Counted from the stretch's first letter, positions 26,334 through 35,187 are shown. The stretch is DNA of 64,000 nt from JAKASV01 sp963754845 (GCA_963754845.1 CAVWHE010000002.1:1-64000), one strand, 5' to 3'. The notes: a model not told the origin generated them from the letters alone. Numbers and translations are program-made.

Positions 26334-27514
26334 AGCGTACCTCTTGAAACCTCGCGAGCGTAGGCATGCTCAAATATTCTTCGCACGTTATTGCCGAGCG
26401 GAAGGTTGGCTGGTAGTCCGTGTGCATTCATGGCTTGTCCCGTGGGTCGCGCAGGTGGCATCATCGAACCATTCTGAGGTCCGCGGCTGCCTGTAGGGGG
26501 GCGACTACCGCCGGAGGGGCCCTGAACATCACTCGGCATGCGGGGAATGCGGCGTCGGCGTTTTATGTGCTCGGTGTCTGCATCAAGGGCGAAATTGAAG
26601 GTATACGTTGCATCGCGTTTGTGCTCGTCGTCCCACAGAACAAGAACGGCTTCAACGTCGACAGGCAGAGGTTTCTGAACTTCGGCTGCCTCTGGAGATT
26701 CTTTTTTTGCCCCCTCCTGCTTTTTCTTTTCGATAATCCACGTGTTCATGTCTTTGTAGGAAATTTCCGTTTTGGTTTTCTTAATCTTGGGTGGTGCCTT
26801 CGCGGCAGGCATTCCCGGCTTGCCGTGATCTTTGCCCTCGGCCGGCTCCTGGACAGCTTCCTCGACGGGGATCTTCTTTTCTATTTTGGCGGTGAATTTA
26901 AGCGAAAGGTTTTTGATGCCCCCCACGAGTTCATACGTTCGGCCGGCGCGTCTGTCCCAGTCGAGCTGCGCCGATTCTTGGCGCATGAGGCGAAATGAAC
27001 CGGGTGTGCTCTTGTCCTCCTCGAGCGTGTAGGTCACGCGCGCAAGGCGAGATTTTGGTTTGCCGATGTCGGCAAGCCCGGGACTCGTTGACCAAAATGC
27101 ACGGAGGGCGTTGTTGGACGTGAACGTGAGCATGTCGAGGTTGGCGCCGCGCACCGTGCTTTCGAAAATTTTTGTGACAATCTTTTTTTCCTTCTTGGGT
27201 GCTTTTTCGTCACCCTCTTCACCGGCGGCTTTTGGTTTTTGCGCGGTTTTGTCCTTGTCCGTGGTGTCACCCACAGGTTTTTCTTTTTCTATTTTTTCTG
27301 GCGGTTCATTATCAAGAAGGAGTGTTGCCCCTGCTACGTCGTGCTCAAATATGGACGCAAAGAGCGCCGCCCGTTCATTGAAACCCATGACTGAATCGGT
27401 GATGATGACAGAGGAATTTATCTGAAAAAGGGCAGCAAAAAGGACGGCAGCCATCATGCCGGCGACGGCTGTTGCAACCAAAAGTTCTATGAGCGAAAAG
27501 CCTGCACTTTTCAT
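26330..27514 (-). CDS. gspJ: Type II secretion minor pseudopilin GspJ
   Basis: 394 residues. Prepilin leader MKSAG^FSLIELLVATAVAGMM with Glu+5 conserved, cleaved and methylated by the prepilin peptidase. The globular part shows a transition typical of GspJ: FNERAALFASIFEHDVAGAT. The chain is longer than usual GspJ (~200-240) because of two lysine/glutamate/proline-rich inserts (~residues 75-110 and 225-275) and a glycine/proline tail. Start overlaps gspI by 4 bases. Confidence 0.8.
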   Translation of the reverse strand: MKSAGFSLIELLVATAVAGMMAAVLFAALFQINSSVIITDSVMGFNERAALFASIFEHDVAGATLLLDNEPPEKIEKEKPVGDTTDKDKTAQKPKAAGEEGDEKAPKKEKKIVTKIFESTVRGANLDMLTFTSNNALRAFWSTSPGLADIGKPKSRLARVTYTLEEDKSTPGSFRLMRQESAQLDWDRRAGRTYELVGGIKNLSLKFTAKIEKKIPVEEAVQEPAEGKDHGKPGMPAAKAPPKIKKTKTEISYKDMNTWIIEKKKQEGAKKESPEAAEVQKPLPVDVEAVLVLWDDEHKRDATYTFNFALDADTEHIKRRRRIPRMPSDVQGPSGGSRPPTGSRGPQNGSMMPPARPTGQAMNAHGLPANLPLGNNVRRIFEHAYAREVSRGTL

Positions 27515-27918
27515 GGCTGGTTCTCGCTCTGCTCAGAAGGAACAAAGGCAAAACTTACAAGAAGATCGCTTTTTTTGCGCGAGTCCTCGGTCCACTCAAT
27601 CTTCACAAGCTGACGTCGCATGTCCTTGAATTTTGTGCCAATTGTCCCGGCGGCTTTTTCGCAAACGTACGTGAGCGTCACAGGCGGCTCGGCAAGCGTG
27701 CGCGGTGCAGTTTTTTTCTTGGCCTGCTCATCACGACGCGCCACACACAGGTAACTTCGTGCGGCAACGATACGTCGATAGGCCTCAGAAAAACGGCCCA
27801 CACACAAGAGCGCCGCGCCCTCGCTGATAAAGAGCGGCGTGAGGATGGCGGCCATGATGGCAACGGCCAAAACGACTTCGATGAGCGTGAAACCGCAGCT
27901 ATTTTTGGAACGTATCAT
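27511..27918 (-). CDS. gspI: Type II secretion minor pseudopilin GspI
   Basis: 135 residues from ATG 27918 (MIRSKNSCGFTLIEVVLAVA). The prepilin cleavage site is after G9 and Glu+5 is present. Position between gspH and gspJ and the small size fit GspI. The frame is open further upstream, but that is a shadow of gspH. It overlaps the gspH end by 20 bases. Confidence 0.8.
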   Translation of the reverse strand: MIRSKNSCGFTLIEVVLAVAIMAAILTPLFISEGAALLCVGRFSEAYRRIVAARSYLCVARRDEQAKKKTAPRTLAEPPVTLTYVCEKAAGTIGTKFKDMRRQLVKIEWTEDSRKKSDLLVSFAFVPSEQSENQP

Positions 27919-28426
27919 ACTCTTTGAACCGCACGCTGAACGGATTGAGCACAAGGGAAACGGGCCGGGGGCTGCCATCGGCCAAGGCGTCTTTTGTGTC
28001 AAAAAAATTGATAACGACGTCCTGGGCAAGCCCATCGGGCATGATGTAAAAGAAGAAGGCATTAGCATTCTGCGATGCGCCTTCGATGGAGAAATTCTTG
28101 AGCTCATACTTTTCCGGCCACACGATGGTTGTGCGTCGATAATCAGCTTTGATTTCATGGGCCTTCGGCTTGCCACTTTCAAAGGCATCGACACGCTCAA
28201 GAACGACGGTTTTTTTGGCAAAACTTATGTCGACCAGATGTATCGCCCCCGTCATGAGCGCCTGCTGCCAACCAAGAAAAAGAAGCCCGTTGAGATCGGC
28301 AATAAAGGCTCGGCGCTCGGCGCGCGCCGTTGGCCCTGAAAGATTGGGAATTATAACGGCCGCCATGAGTCCTATGATGACTATGACGGCCATAAGCTCA
28401 ATAAGGGTAAAACCCTTGCTACGCAT
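27899..28426 (-). CDS. gspH: Type II secretion minor pseudopilin GspH
   Basis: 175 residues from ATG 28426 (MRSKGFTLIELMAVIVIIGLM), with prepilin leader and Glu+5. The downstream beta-rich domain ends in a Ser/Val/Leu-rich strand. A GTG at 28438 with AAGGG just upstream is an alternative start, giving a slightly longer leader. Located between gspG and gspI. The family member sits next to the major pseudopilin at the fibre tip. Confidence 0.8.
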   Translation of the reverse strand: MRSKGFTLIELMAVIVIIGLMAAVIIPNLSGPTARAERRAFIADLNGLLFLGWQQALMTGAIHLVDISFAKKTVVLERVDAFESGKPKAHEIKADYRRTTIVWPEKYELKNFSIEGASQNANAFFFYIMPDGLAQDVVINFFDTKDALADGSPRPVSLVLNPFSVRFKEYDTFQK

Positions 28427-28453
28427 GGTCGCCCATTTCACCCTTGCCTGCAA

Positions 28454-28885
28454 TTATTCCCACACGTCGATCTTTATCGGTTTGTCAGGATCGCCGTCAG
28501 AATAAAGCTCATAATGGTGTTTGCCTTGTCCTGGCGTGTACTGATAGTGATAAGGTTGGTACCACGGATCAAGAGGGATGTCTTCCTTCTCTAAATAAGG
28601 CCCAGCCCAGTTGCGTGCAGCCTCCCCGGCCGGTTTCTTGACGAGATCTTCCAAGTTTTTTGGAAAGGTTCCGACCGTCAATTTATACGAGCTGATAGCG
28701 GTTTTGATACTGTCCATCGTCGAACGTGCCGCCCGCGTCTTTGCCCACGACTGAACCCAAAAGTATCCCGGTATTGCAATCGCGGCTAAAATACCAATGA
28801 CAGCAATGACAAGTACGAGCTCAATAATGGTAAAACCGCGTGCCGTTTCCCGGCACGTGCGTCTTCTCAGACTCATTATGTTCAT
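28454..28885 (-). CDS. gspG: Type II secretion major pseudopilin GspG
   Basis: 143 residues from ATG 28885 (GAAGGAG 10 bases upstream). Leader ends in TARG^FTIIELVLVIAVIGILAA with Glu+5. The mature protein has the GspG hallmarks: WAKTRAARSTMDSIKTAISS helix, DLVKKP, WAGPYLE and the Ca-binding loop region with GKHHYELYSDGDPD. GspG polymerises into the pseudopilus that drives export. Follows gspF by 35 bases. Confidence 0.92.
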   Translation of the reverse strand: MNIMSLRRRTCRETARGFTIIELVLVIAVIGILAAIAIPGYFWVQSWAKTRAARSTMDSIKTAISSYKLTVGTFPKNLEDLVKKPAGEAARNWAGPYLEKEDIPLDPWYQPYHYQYTPGQGKHHYELYSDGDPDKPIKIDVWE

Positions 28886-28919
28886 AGCGCACGACTCCTT
28901 CGTTTTAGGGTTACGTATG

Positions 28920-30134
28920 TCATTGTGCAAATCCCTGACTCATTTTCAAGATCGGCATGGCAACGGCAGCAACGATGAAACCGACAACGAGGGCCATAAC
29001 GACGAGCATGATGGGGCCGATGCTTGCTGTCATTTTGTCGGCGATTTCGCCAAGATCTTCTTCGTAATTGCGCGCCACCGTCGTTAACATCATATCAAGC
29101 TGGCCGCTTTCCTCGCCCGTGCTGATCATATAAATCGCTATGGGGGGAAACAAATTTGTTTGCTTTAAATATTGAGCAATTTTGCCCTGTTTAATTATTT
29201 TGTCACGTGCCTCCTCGAGTGTGTCGGCCAAAATGCGGTTGTCAATAATGCTGCACACGATATCAAGCGATTCAGATAGATTGACGCCGCTTGCAACAAG
29301 AAGCCCGAGAGTTTGACAAAATTGGACAACGGCATTAATGCGTGCGAAATACTTGACAAAGGGCGTCTTAAGCCTGAGTTGGTCAAGCATGCGTGCGCCT
29401 TTGTTGGTTGACTTGGCGTAGCGAAACAGAGCGTACAAGGCGACAAGGAAAATGAAAATGAAGAGAAAATAATGTTGAAGAAAATCGGACATGGCAAGAA
29501 CAATGCGCGTCGGCGCCGGCAGCTCCTGTCCGCCTTTGACAAATGATTGTGCAATCTGCGGTACGACGGCCGTCATAAGGAAAACGACGACGGCACCGGC
29601 GACAACAAGTTGTATGAGAGGATACGTGAGGGCGCCACTGATGCGTTTGCGGAGTGTTTCTTTGCGTTCAAGAAAAACAATAAGGCGATCAAGAATGACT
29701 TCAAGTTTGCCGCTTGCTTCCCCGGCACGCACAAGCTGTACGTAAATCTTATCGAAGGCATCGGGGTACTTAGCGAGGGCGTTGGCAAAAGAACTCCCTT
29801 CCTTCAGGTCGTCGCGAACGTGAACGAGTATCGTGCGCAGCGTTCCTTTGAACTGATCGATGAGAAGTTCAACAGCCTGAAGAAGCGAGATGCCTGCCTT
29901 GAGGAGCACGGCAAGTTGACGCGTAAAGAGGATCTTCTCTTTGACTTTCACAGAACCGGCAAAAATTCTTTGCCACAGCGGTTGTCGCTCCTGCTCGCTG
30001 GCAGCAGCAATCGTTATGGGGAAAAGGCCCTGACGAATGAGCTGTTCTTTGGCGTGCACCGAAGAAGGTGCATCAAAGTAACCCGTGACTTTTTTGCCAT
30101 CTTTGGAAAAAGCTTGGTACTCAAATAGGGGCAT
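28920..30134 (-). CDS. gspF: Type II secretion inner-membrane platform protein GspF
   Basis: 404 residues from ATG 30134 (MPLFEYQAF; GAGGTGG upstream). Two T2SSF domains (~residues 65-190 and 270-390) each with two helices; three long helices are visible, as in PulF/PilC. Motifs: FTRQLAVLLKAGISLLQAVE and FCQTLGLLVASGVNLSESLD. First gene of the operon here; the ATPase gspE and secretin gspD are not in the window. A PilC-type identity cannot be excluded, but the following gspGHIJK order favours a type II system. Confidence 0.88.
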   Translation of the reverse strand: MPLFEYQAFSKDGKKVTGYFDAPSSVHAKEQLIRQGLFPITIAAASEQERQPLWQRIFAGSVKVKEKILFTRQLAVLLKAGISLLQAVELLIDQFKGTLRTILVHVRDDLKEGSSFANALAKYPDAFDKIYVQLVRAGEASGKLEVILDRLIVFLERKETLRKRISGALTYPLIQLVVAGAVVVFLMTAVVPQIAQSFVKGGQELPAPTRIVLAMSDFLQHYFLFIFIFLVALYALFRYAKSTNKGARMLDQLRLKTPFVKYFARINAVVQFCQTLGLLVASGVNLSESLDIVCSIIDNRILADTLEEARDKIIKQGKIAQYLKQTNLFPPIAIYMISTGEESGQLDMMLTTVARNYEEDLGEIADKMTASIGPIMLVVMALVVGFIVAAVAMPILKMSQGFAQ

Positions 30135-30258
30135 GAACACCACCTCGTCTACACGAGCACCCGCGTGAGCAGCACATTGAGCAATCCGTTTGCTGTGCTA
30201 TGCTAAAGTCTCAGCCGGGCGAGTTTTTGTAACGACCGCGCCATGGAGAACAAACGCC

Positions 30259-31272
30259 ATGAAGGTACGAGTGATTACCGCTCTCCTCATCACCAGCTGC
30301 CTCATACAAACTTATAGCGCAAAATCAGGTGATAATCAACAGAGTGGGTGTAAGAGTAGGTGTAAGGGTGACGAAAAGGTCGTGTGTGCCGCCGACGATG
30401 ACCACGCATATCTTTACGCACCCATCATATTTTGCCGAGGAAATCTTACAAAATTTTTTCGTCACGTCTTCAACGACCGGGCCTACGCACGCGACGTTCT
30501 ACCCAACGATTTTTGCCATTTCATTCAGTGCCTTGATTACACGCAGCGCCGCTTTGACGATTATGCACACGCATGCCACGTCGTCCGCCTTTTTACTCAC
30601 AAACTTCGTGCATGTACCTACGTGAGTGCCGAAGCTTTTGACGCTATGCTCGATGAGACCGCTCCCATCATGCGCCGCTATCTTGAGGGCGCCCGTCAGA
30701 AAGTCCTGACGGCGATGAAGACGTCAATCAACGATGCGCTTTACGATGCGTTTCTTTCCAAATTTTCCCAGTTTCGCCAGGCTCCCGAAGACTTTTTGGC
30801 CGAACTTTCTGACGGCATAGCGCTTGCCGTCTACGACGAACGCAAGCTCCTGGGAGAAACAACGATCAGTGATTTTATCACCGACGTCCTCCTTTTCTTT
30901 GATCTGGCGCTTGGCAAGCTCCTCTGGCACCCCGTCCAGGGAATCAAGACATGGCATGTGACAACGAGCATCGCCGACAAACTCACGCACATAGCAAAAC
31001 ACTCAGTGCTTTCAAGCGATCAACTCGCCACCCTTCATGACGCACTTTTTGAACGCTACTGTTTCTTCCTTGACGTAGTTGGCCAAGATTTACCACTATC
31101 GTTTTTTGCAGATCTGGCAAACGATCCTCATGTACAACGCAGCGCGCTCTTATGCGCCGAACCCCTTGAGCCGTGCCTTGAAACGCGCAAAGAGCGCTTC
31201 GGCTACGTTCTGTGCCAGGCGGAATTCAAGGCACGTGCGCACGAGAAGGGCCTCGTCGTTCGTGCATCGTAA
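30259..31272 (+). CDS. Secreted protein, unknown family
   Basis: 337 residues from ATG 30259. A signal peptide (VRVITALLITSCLIQTYSA) leads into a cysteine-containing segment and a mostly helical protein with several Cys residues, e.g. FCHFIQCLDY and CHVVRLFTHKLRAC. I recognise no family or catalytic motif. Divergent from gspF (124 bases between starts). The coding character is clean and codon use matches neighbours. It could be a lineage-specific secreted effector; this is unproven. Confidence 0.55.
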   Translation: MKVRVITALLITSCLIQTYSAKSGDNQQSGCKSRCKGDEKVVCAADDDHAYLYAPIIFCRGNLTKFFRHVFNDRAYARDVLPNDFCHFIQCLDYTQRRFDDYAHACHVVRLFTHKLRACTYVSAEAFDAMLDETAPIMRRYLEGARQKVLTAMKTSINDALYDAFLSKFSQFRQAPEDFLAELSDGIALAVYDERKLLGETTISDFITDVLLFFDLALGKLLWHPVQGIKTWHVTTSIADKLTHIAKHSVLSSDQLATLHDALFERYCFFLDVVGQDLPLSFFADLANDPHVQRSALLCAEPLEPCLETRKERFGYVLCQAEFKARAHEKGLVVRAS

Positions 31273-31283
31273 CATGGCAAAAG

Positions 31284-32132
31284 CTACCAGTTGAAGTCTT
31301 TTTCGTAACCAAGATCGATGAGCAACTGGCCGGCTCGTTCTTTAAATTCTTGCTTGTTTTTGGCGGTGAAATACTTCTTCCAGCTACCAATCTGGCCCTC
31401 TCTGAACGTGGTAAATTTCTTACCAAAAAGCCGTTCCGCAACATCCGCTATTTCTTCGTCTGTCTTTGTGACTCCGATGTGAGCCGCTATGTTTTTGATT
31501 TCCCGTATCTGCGCCTCATAGTTGCCACCGCCGGCAGGTCCGACAAGATCCTCAAAGCGTGTTGCATAAACGAGGGGGCTGTTCCGCCAGGGCAAAAATG
31601 CAGTGTAAAAGCTATCTATACCGCCAACGTCGCCTTTCCAGTGATTGTAAAACCACTTCTTAAAAAGTTGACCGCCGCAAATACATTTCGAGATATACTC
31701 TTCAAAAGTTAATCCACTAGGAAACTCTTTGCCTGCGATGTTCCAGTAAACTAGGGATACGATTTGATCTCGCGGGTCACGATGTACAAAAAGAACTTTT
31801 ATACCGCTTTCCGCGAGCAAACGCTCAGCACCATGGGTAAATGGTACGTGCACGAACACCGGCGTATTCCGGGTAAATCCAACAATTTTCTTAATTTGCC
31901 TGTGATCAATGGCGCAACCTAAAAAAGGAGTTTTGTATTTATAGGGCCTCCCCATCAACAAATCGACACATTTTGCAAGCATATTGGTTCCCGATTTGGG
32001 AATCGAGATAACCAGGAGTCTGTTTTTGCCAAGTGTTTCTTGGTTTGTGTGTACGTACGGGAAAAATGAGCAGCAGGCAATAAGGCCCAAGACGAGACGA
32101 AGTATGGTGATGGAATGATGGAATGCAAACAT
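31284..32132 (-). CDS. Sulfotransferase (SULT-like) with N-terminal membrane anchor
   Basis: 282 residues from ATG 32132. N-terminal hydrophobic segment (ITILRLVLGLIACCSFFPYV) precedes a full sulfotransferase fold. The 5'-phosphosulfate loop is LLVISIPKSGTNMLA (PKSGTN), the 3'-phosphate site is FVHRDPRDQIVSL, and the C-terminal block FREGQIGSWKKYFT matches the RKGxxGDWKNxFT element of eukaryotic cytosolic sulfotransferases. Those enzymes move sulfate from PAPS to hydroxyl or amine groups. The acceptor is unknown. The export signal is odd because PAPS is cytoplasmic; a cytoplasm-facing anchor is possible. Its first part is duplicated at 33,017-33,442. Confidence 0.82.
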   Translation of the reverse strand: MFAFHHSITILRLVLGLIACCSFFPYVHTNQETLGKNRLLVISIPKSGTNMLAKCVDLLMGRPYKYKTPFLGCAIDHRQIKKIVGFTRNTPVFVHVPFTHGAERLLAESGIKVLFVHRDPRDQIVSLVYWNIAGKEFPSGLTFEEYISKCICGGQLFKKWFYNHWKGDVGGIDSFYTAFLPWRNSPLVYATRFEDLVGPAGGGNYEAQIREIKNIAAHIGVTKTDEEIADVAERLFGKKFTTFREGQIGSWKKYFTAKNKQEFKERAGQLLIDLGYEKDFNW

Positions 32133-32170
32133 GCTTCCTCCTTGTGAGGCATACTGCCTACACCTATTCT
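31718..32170. repeat. Duplicated segment, copy 1 (453 bp)
   Basis: Identical by eye to 33028-33480 (constant offset 1310). Covers the sulfotransferase 5' half and its upstream region. It starts at a TA at 31718-31719 that equals the TA beside the right end of the IS5 element, and stops 7 bases before the left end of the element. Confidence 0.9.
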
Positions 32171-32179
32171 AAAGCACTA

Positions 32180-33027
32180 GGCCCTGTTGACTTTTCAAAA
32201 CGCTGATTTTTTTGCATGATAACTCCAATCCAAAAAAATGGAACACTCGAACAGGAGCTATCATGCAGGGAAAGTATATCACAAGTGATGCGTGGGAAAA
32301 AATGTTTGCCTTCCTGAAAGAAGACGCCAAAATTTACGTCGTCAGCGAAGAAAGGCTCAGGAACTTCGTTGAGGCAGTGTACTGGATTATGCGAACTGGA
32401 GCGCAATGGAGGGAGTTGCCAGAACGATACGGCGCGTGGAACAGTGTATACAAAAGATTCGATGCCTGGAGCAAAAAGGGCGTATGGGAGAAACTTTTTG
32501 CCTTTTGTATACACGACCCTGACCAGGAGTATCTGTCTGTTGACGCAACAATAGTCAGAGCACATCCGTGCGCAGCTGGCCACGGCAAACAAGCAGAAGA
32601 GGGTCTTGGGCGAAGCAAGGGGGGCTTCGCTACAAAGGTCCATGCTAAGGTTGATGCTCTCGGAAATCCTCTTAAATTCATTATTACACCAGGCCAAGTT
32701 GCCGACATCACCCAAGGAGAGGAGCTTATTAAGGGAGATTCTGAATCGCATATCATCGGTGACATGGGGTATGACTCGGACCCTTTTCGCAGGCAAATAA
32801 GGGCTCAAAATTGTTGCCCGGTAATCCCAGGCAAAAGTAATCGAACGCAAGTTGTGGAATACGACAAACACGTCTACAAGGAGAGGTCTGTCATCGAGTG
32901 TTTCTTTTCAAAGATTAAGCAGTACAGACTCATTTTTTCTCGTTTCGATAAAAAGCTGCGCAATTACCGGGCCTTTCTGCTTTTTGTGGGGACTTGCATA
33001 TGGCTCCGGTAAAAAGTCAACAGGGCC
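32180..33027 (+). mobile_element. IS5-family insertion sequence, complete (848 bp)
   Basis: Bounded by inverted repeats GGCCCTGTTGACTTTT (left) and AAAAGTCAACAGGGCC (right), with TA on both sides (32178-32179, 33028-33029). The same 848-bp length occurs at 55902-56749, and a truncated copy is at 11968-12352. It encodes one transposase, and shares the CTAG-like targets seen for this family. The left and right flanks are two different places of the same gene region. Confidence 0.93.
32263..33012 (+). CDS. IS5-family DDE transposase
   Basis: 249 residues from ATG 32263 (AGGAG 6-10 bases upstream). N-terminal DUF4096-like domain (MQGKYITSDAWEKMF), then the DDE catalytic core: first Asp in SVDATIVRAH, second Asp in IIGDMGYDSD, and Glu in ERSVIECFFSKIKQYR. 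The family cuts and pastes with a small duplication of target bases. Same protein as that of the 55,902 copy, with only scattered silent differences seen. Confidence 0.93.
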   Translation: MQGKYITSDAWEKMFAFLKEDAKIYVVSEERLRNFVEAVYWIMRTGAQWRELPERYGAWNSVYKRFDAWSKKGVWEKLFAFCIHDPDQEYLSVDATIVRAHPCAAGHGKQAEEGLGRSKGGFATKVHAKVDALGNPLKFIITPGQVADITQGEELIKGDSESHIIGDMGYDSDPFRRQIRAQNCCPVIPGKSNRTQVVEYDKHVYKERSVIECFFSKIKQYRLIFSRFDKKLRNYRAFLLFVGTCIWLR

Positions 33028-33442
33028 TAGGAAACTCTTTGCCTGCGATGTTCCAGTAAACTAGGGATACGATTTGATCTCGCGGGTCACGATGTACAAA
33101 AAGAACTTTTATACCGCTTTCCGCGAGCAAACGCTCAGCACCATGGGTAAATGGTACGTGCACGAACACCGGCGTATTCCGGGTAAATCCAACAATTTTC
33201 TTAATTTGCCTGTGATCAATGGCGCAACCTAAAAAAGGAGTTTTGTATTTATAGGGCCTCCCCATCAACAAATCGACACATTTTGCAAGCATATTGGTTC
33301 CCGATTTGGGAATCGAGATAACCAGGAGTCTGTTTTTGCCAAGTGTTTCTTGGTTTGTGTGTACGTACGGGAAAAATGAGCAGCAGGCAATAAGGCCCAA
33401 GACGAGACGAAGTATGGTGATGGAATGATGGAATGCAAACAT
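33017..33442 (-). pseudogene. Truncated sulfotransferase duplicate
   Basis: A copy of the sulfotransferase start (ATG 33442, 1310 bases after the first copy) encodes its anchor, PKSGTN loop and HRDPRDQ block, then runs into the IS5 right end after GKEFP and stops at 33017. About the last 140 residues, including the FREGQIGSWK block, are missing. It should be inactive. Confidence 0.9.
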
Positions 33443-33480
33443 GCTTCCTCCTTGTGAGGCATACTGCCTACACCTATTCT
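33028..33480. repeat. Duplicated segment, copy 2 (453 bp)
   Basis: Second copy of the segment at 31718-32170, directly adjacent to the right end of the IS5 element and to the left end of IS30 copy 1. Confidence 0.9.
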
Positions 33481-33483
33481 TAG

Positions 33484-34627
33484 GCACAGTCAAGTATGAA
33501 GTGCAACACTTTAAAATTTCGAGTTGAAACGTTGTTTTGGTGGTAAAAAAAGGTCATCTGCATCCTGCCGCTCCTTTCTGTTTCACATCAATTCCCGCGT
33601 GTATTTCGCGGGGCGTATAAAACCCCAAACAGGCGAGTGGAATATTGTTTATGAGGTCAGCAACCTCGTCAAGCCGCTCCTGTGTTATATGTGCTTCATC
33701 GACCTTAAAGGGTAAGAAGCGCCGGATACGCTTGTGTACATTTTCAACGGACCCTTTTTGCCATGGGGCTCCCGGATCGCAAAAGTACGTTGATATACCC
33801 AAGTTTTTTGTTATCTGCCCATGGAGGGTGAACTCTGAACCGTTATCGAACGTTATGCTCTTGACACCGAGAGTCTTGGCGAGATTTTCCATGGAGTCTA
33901 TAATCATTTGTGATCTTTTTGAACAATTCTTCGTGAGCATGATCATTCTGCTTTTTCTGTCTATAAGAGTGAGTACGTTGCTTGACAGACTCCCAGAATT
34001 AAAGAAAAGATCGCCCTCAAGATGTCCGAGCTGGTCGCGTTTTTCGATATCCTTTGGTCTGTCATGGATCGAAACACGGTCGGGTATACTCGTTAATGGC
34101 TTTCGCGCTCTCAACACGCCTCGCTTCGGTCGCTTTTGCGGCAAGAACGTATAGAGTCCTCGCTCAATGCCGTCACTGCTGTAAATCCACGCATAGACCG
34201 CCTCTTTGGTTATGGCTTCATTGGCTTTCTCCATCGACCAACGTCCAGCGATTGTTCCAGGAGACCAACCTTGCTTGAGCTTTCCCTCGACATACTCGGT
34301 AAATCCCTTGATACGTACTGCTTTGTAGCCGTGATGCGCCTTTCGTTTATCCGTGAGCTCCTTCCTGGGCGCGCTGCGGATAATGATAAAAACCTTGCTC
34401 GTTGCTATTTCTTCTCAACTCCCTACTGATCGTTGATGGCGCTCTTTCCAGACTTCGAGCTATGAAGCGAGCTGATTGGCCGCTGTTGTGAACTTAAAAA
34501 ATCTTTGCTCTTTCTGCCTGCGAAATTTGTGTATACTTTCTCATGCAACACCTTTTTCCTGTTGGATTTTTTGCATATAAAATAATTATATAACAGGATA
34601 GGTGTTGCACTTCAACTTAGTCTATGC
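33484..34627 (-). mobile_element. IS30-family element, copy 1 (about 1,144 bp)
   Basis: Left end GCACAGTCAAGTATGAAGTG and right end (reverse) GCATAGACTAAGTTGAAGTG are imperfect inverted repeats of about 26 bp, closing with the shared GAAGTGCAACAC. The transposase is on the minus strand. A second, shorter copy is at 53292-54373. The exact outer bases and target duplication are not resolved because both copies share GCA at the ends. Confidence 0.85.
33554..34544 (-). pseudogene. IS30 transposase, interrupted
   Basis: The minus-strand frame starts MRKYTQISQAERAKIF at 34544, then an in-frame TAA; the same frame resumes with VHNSGQSARFIARSLERAPS, the DNA-binding helix-turn-helix, but shifts at YHYPQRAQ. 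The rest (33554 to ~34340) is open: WSPGTIAGRW, catalytic Asp in GHLEGDLFF, second Asp in SITFDNGSEF and Glu in GSVENVHKRIR. A tiny leader ORF (MQKIQQEKGVA) overlaps its start. The element therefore cannot make a normal full-length transposase without recoding. Confidence 0.8.
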
Positions 34628-34638
34628 ATAGGCCCTCC

Positions 34639-35187
34639 TCATTCGAGGCTCATGATAATTTCCTTGTCTTTCCTTGCACTTATGCAATCTTCGGTCAGCA
34701 ACCTACCGAGGTTGCTTCCGAAGTAGATCGAGTAAATACATACAAGGCCGTCCCAGATAATCTGGCCTTTGTAAGGAAGCAGGCTCGTTTCGACTATGAG
34801 TTGGTCCTTGCTTGGCAACATCTCCTGGAAGTCATCTGTTAGAGCTAGAACTCCGTACAACCGGTTATGCGGGTTTGTGGTCGATGCAAAGACTGAGTAG
34901 TTCTGGTAGTGCCTTACAATAACGTAATTTTGCCTCTTGATACCCTTCCACTTTTTCACCACATCAGCGTCTGCCGGGGGAAATTTTTTTTGTGCCGCGA
35001 TAAAATCATCAATAATGGTGGGATTGCTTTGCCAGTGATTGCGAAATTTGAGCCGCAGCTTGTTGACGTCATCGCTATAGACGACGCTCCCCCTTTTCAT
35101 AACATTGCAATGCTCAAGTACATGCATATCCAGACTGTCAAGCAATGCCAGGCATTTTTTCGCCTCAGGCGCCGAAATTTTCCCCAT
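34639..35187 (-). CDS. Hypothetical protein
   Basis: 182 residues, ATG 35187 with GGAGAGG 7-13 bases upstream. No signal peptide. The C-terminal half has a pattern of strands and a small cluster, LYGVLALTDDFQEML and TSLLPYKGQIIWDGLV, that looks conserved in kind with short unnamed proteins I have seen in bacterial mobile regions; I assign no function. It follows IS30 copy 1 by about 10 bases and may have been left by it or predates it. Confidence 0.5.
   Translation of the reverse strand: MGKISAPEAKKCLALLDSLDMHVLEHCNVMKRGSVVYSDDVNKLRLKFRNHWQSNPTIIDDFIAAQKKFPPADADVVKKWKGIKRQNYVIVRHYQNYSVFASTTNPHNRLYGVLALTDDFQEMLPSKDQLIVETSLLPYKGQIIWDGLVCIYSIYFGSNLGRLLTEDCISARKDKEIIMSLE

Noticed and set aside
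26420..26998. 192-codon plus-strand ORF opposite gspJ
   Set aside because: Antisense to a prepilin gene with a perfect leader; no independent start signal or motif.
32164..32871. Minus-strand ORF of 235 codons in the IS5 element (also at 55,865)
   Set aside because: Antisense to the transposase. It is repeated because the element is repeated, not because it is a gene.
32178..33030. Composite transposon made of the IS5 and the IS30
   Set aside because: The two elements are of different families and do not share ends; no cargo with transposon borders is present.
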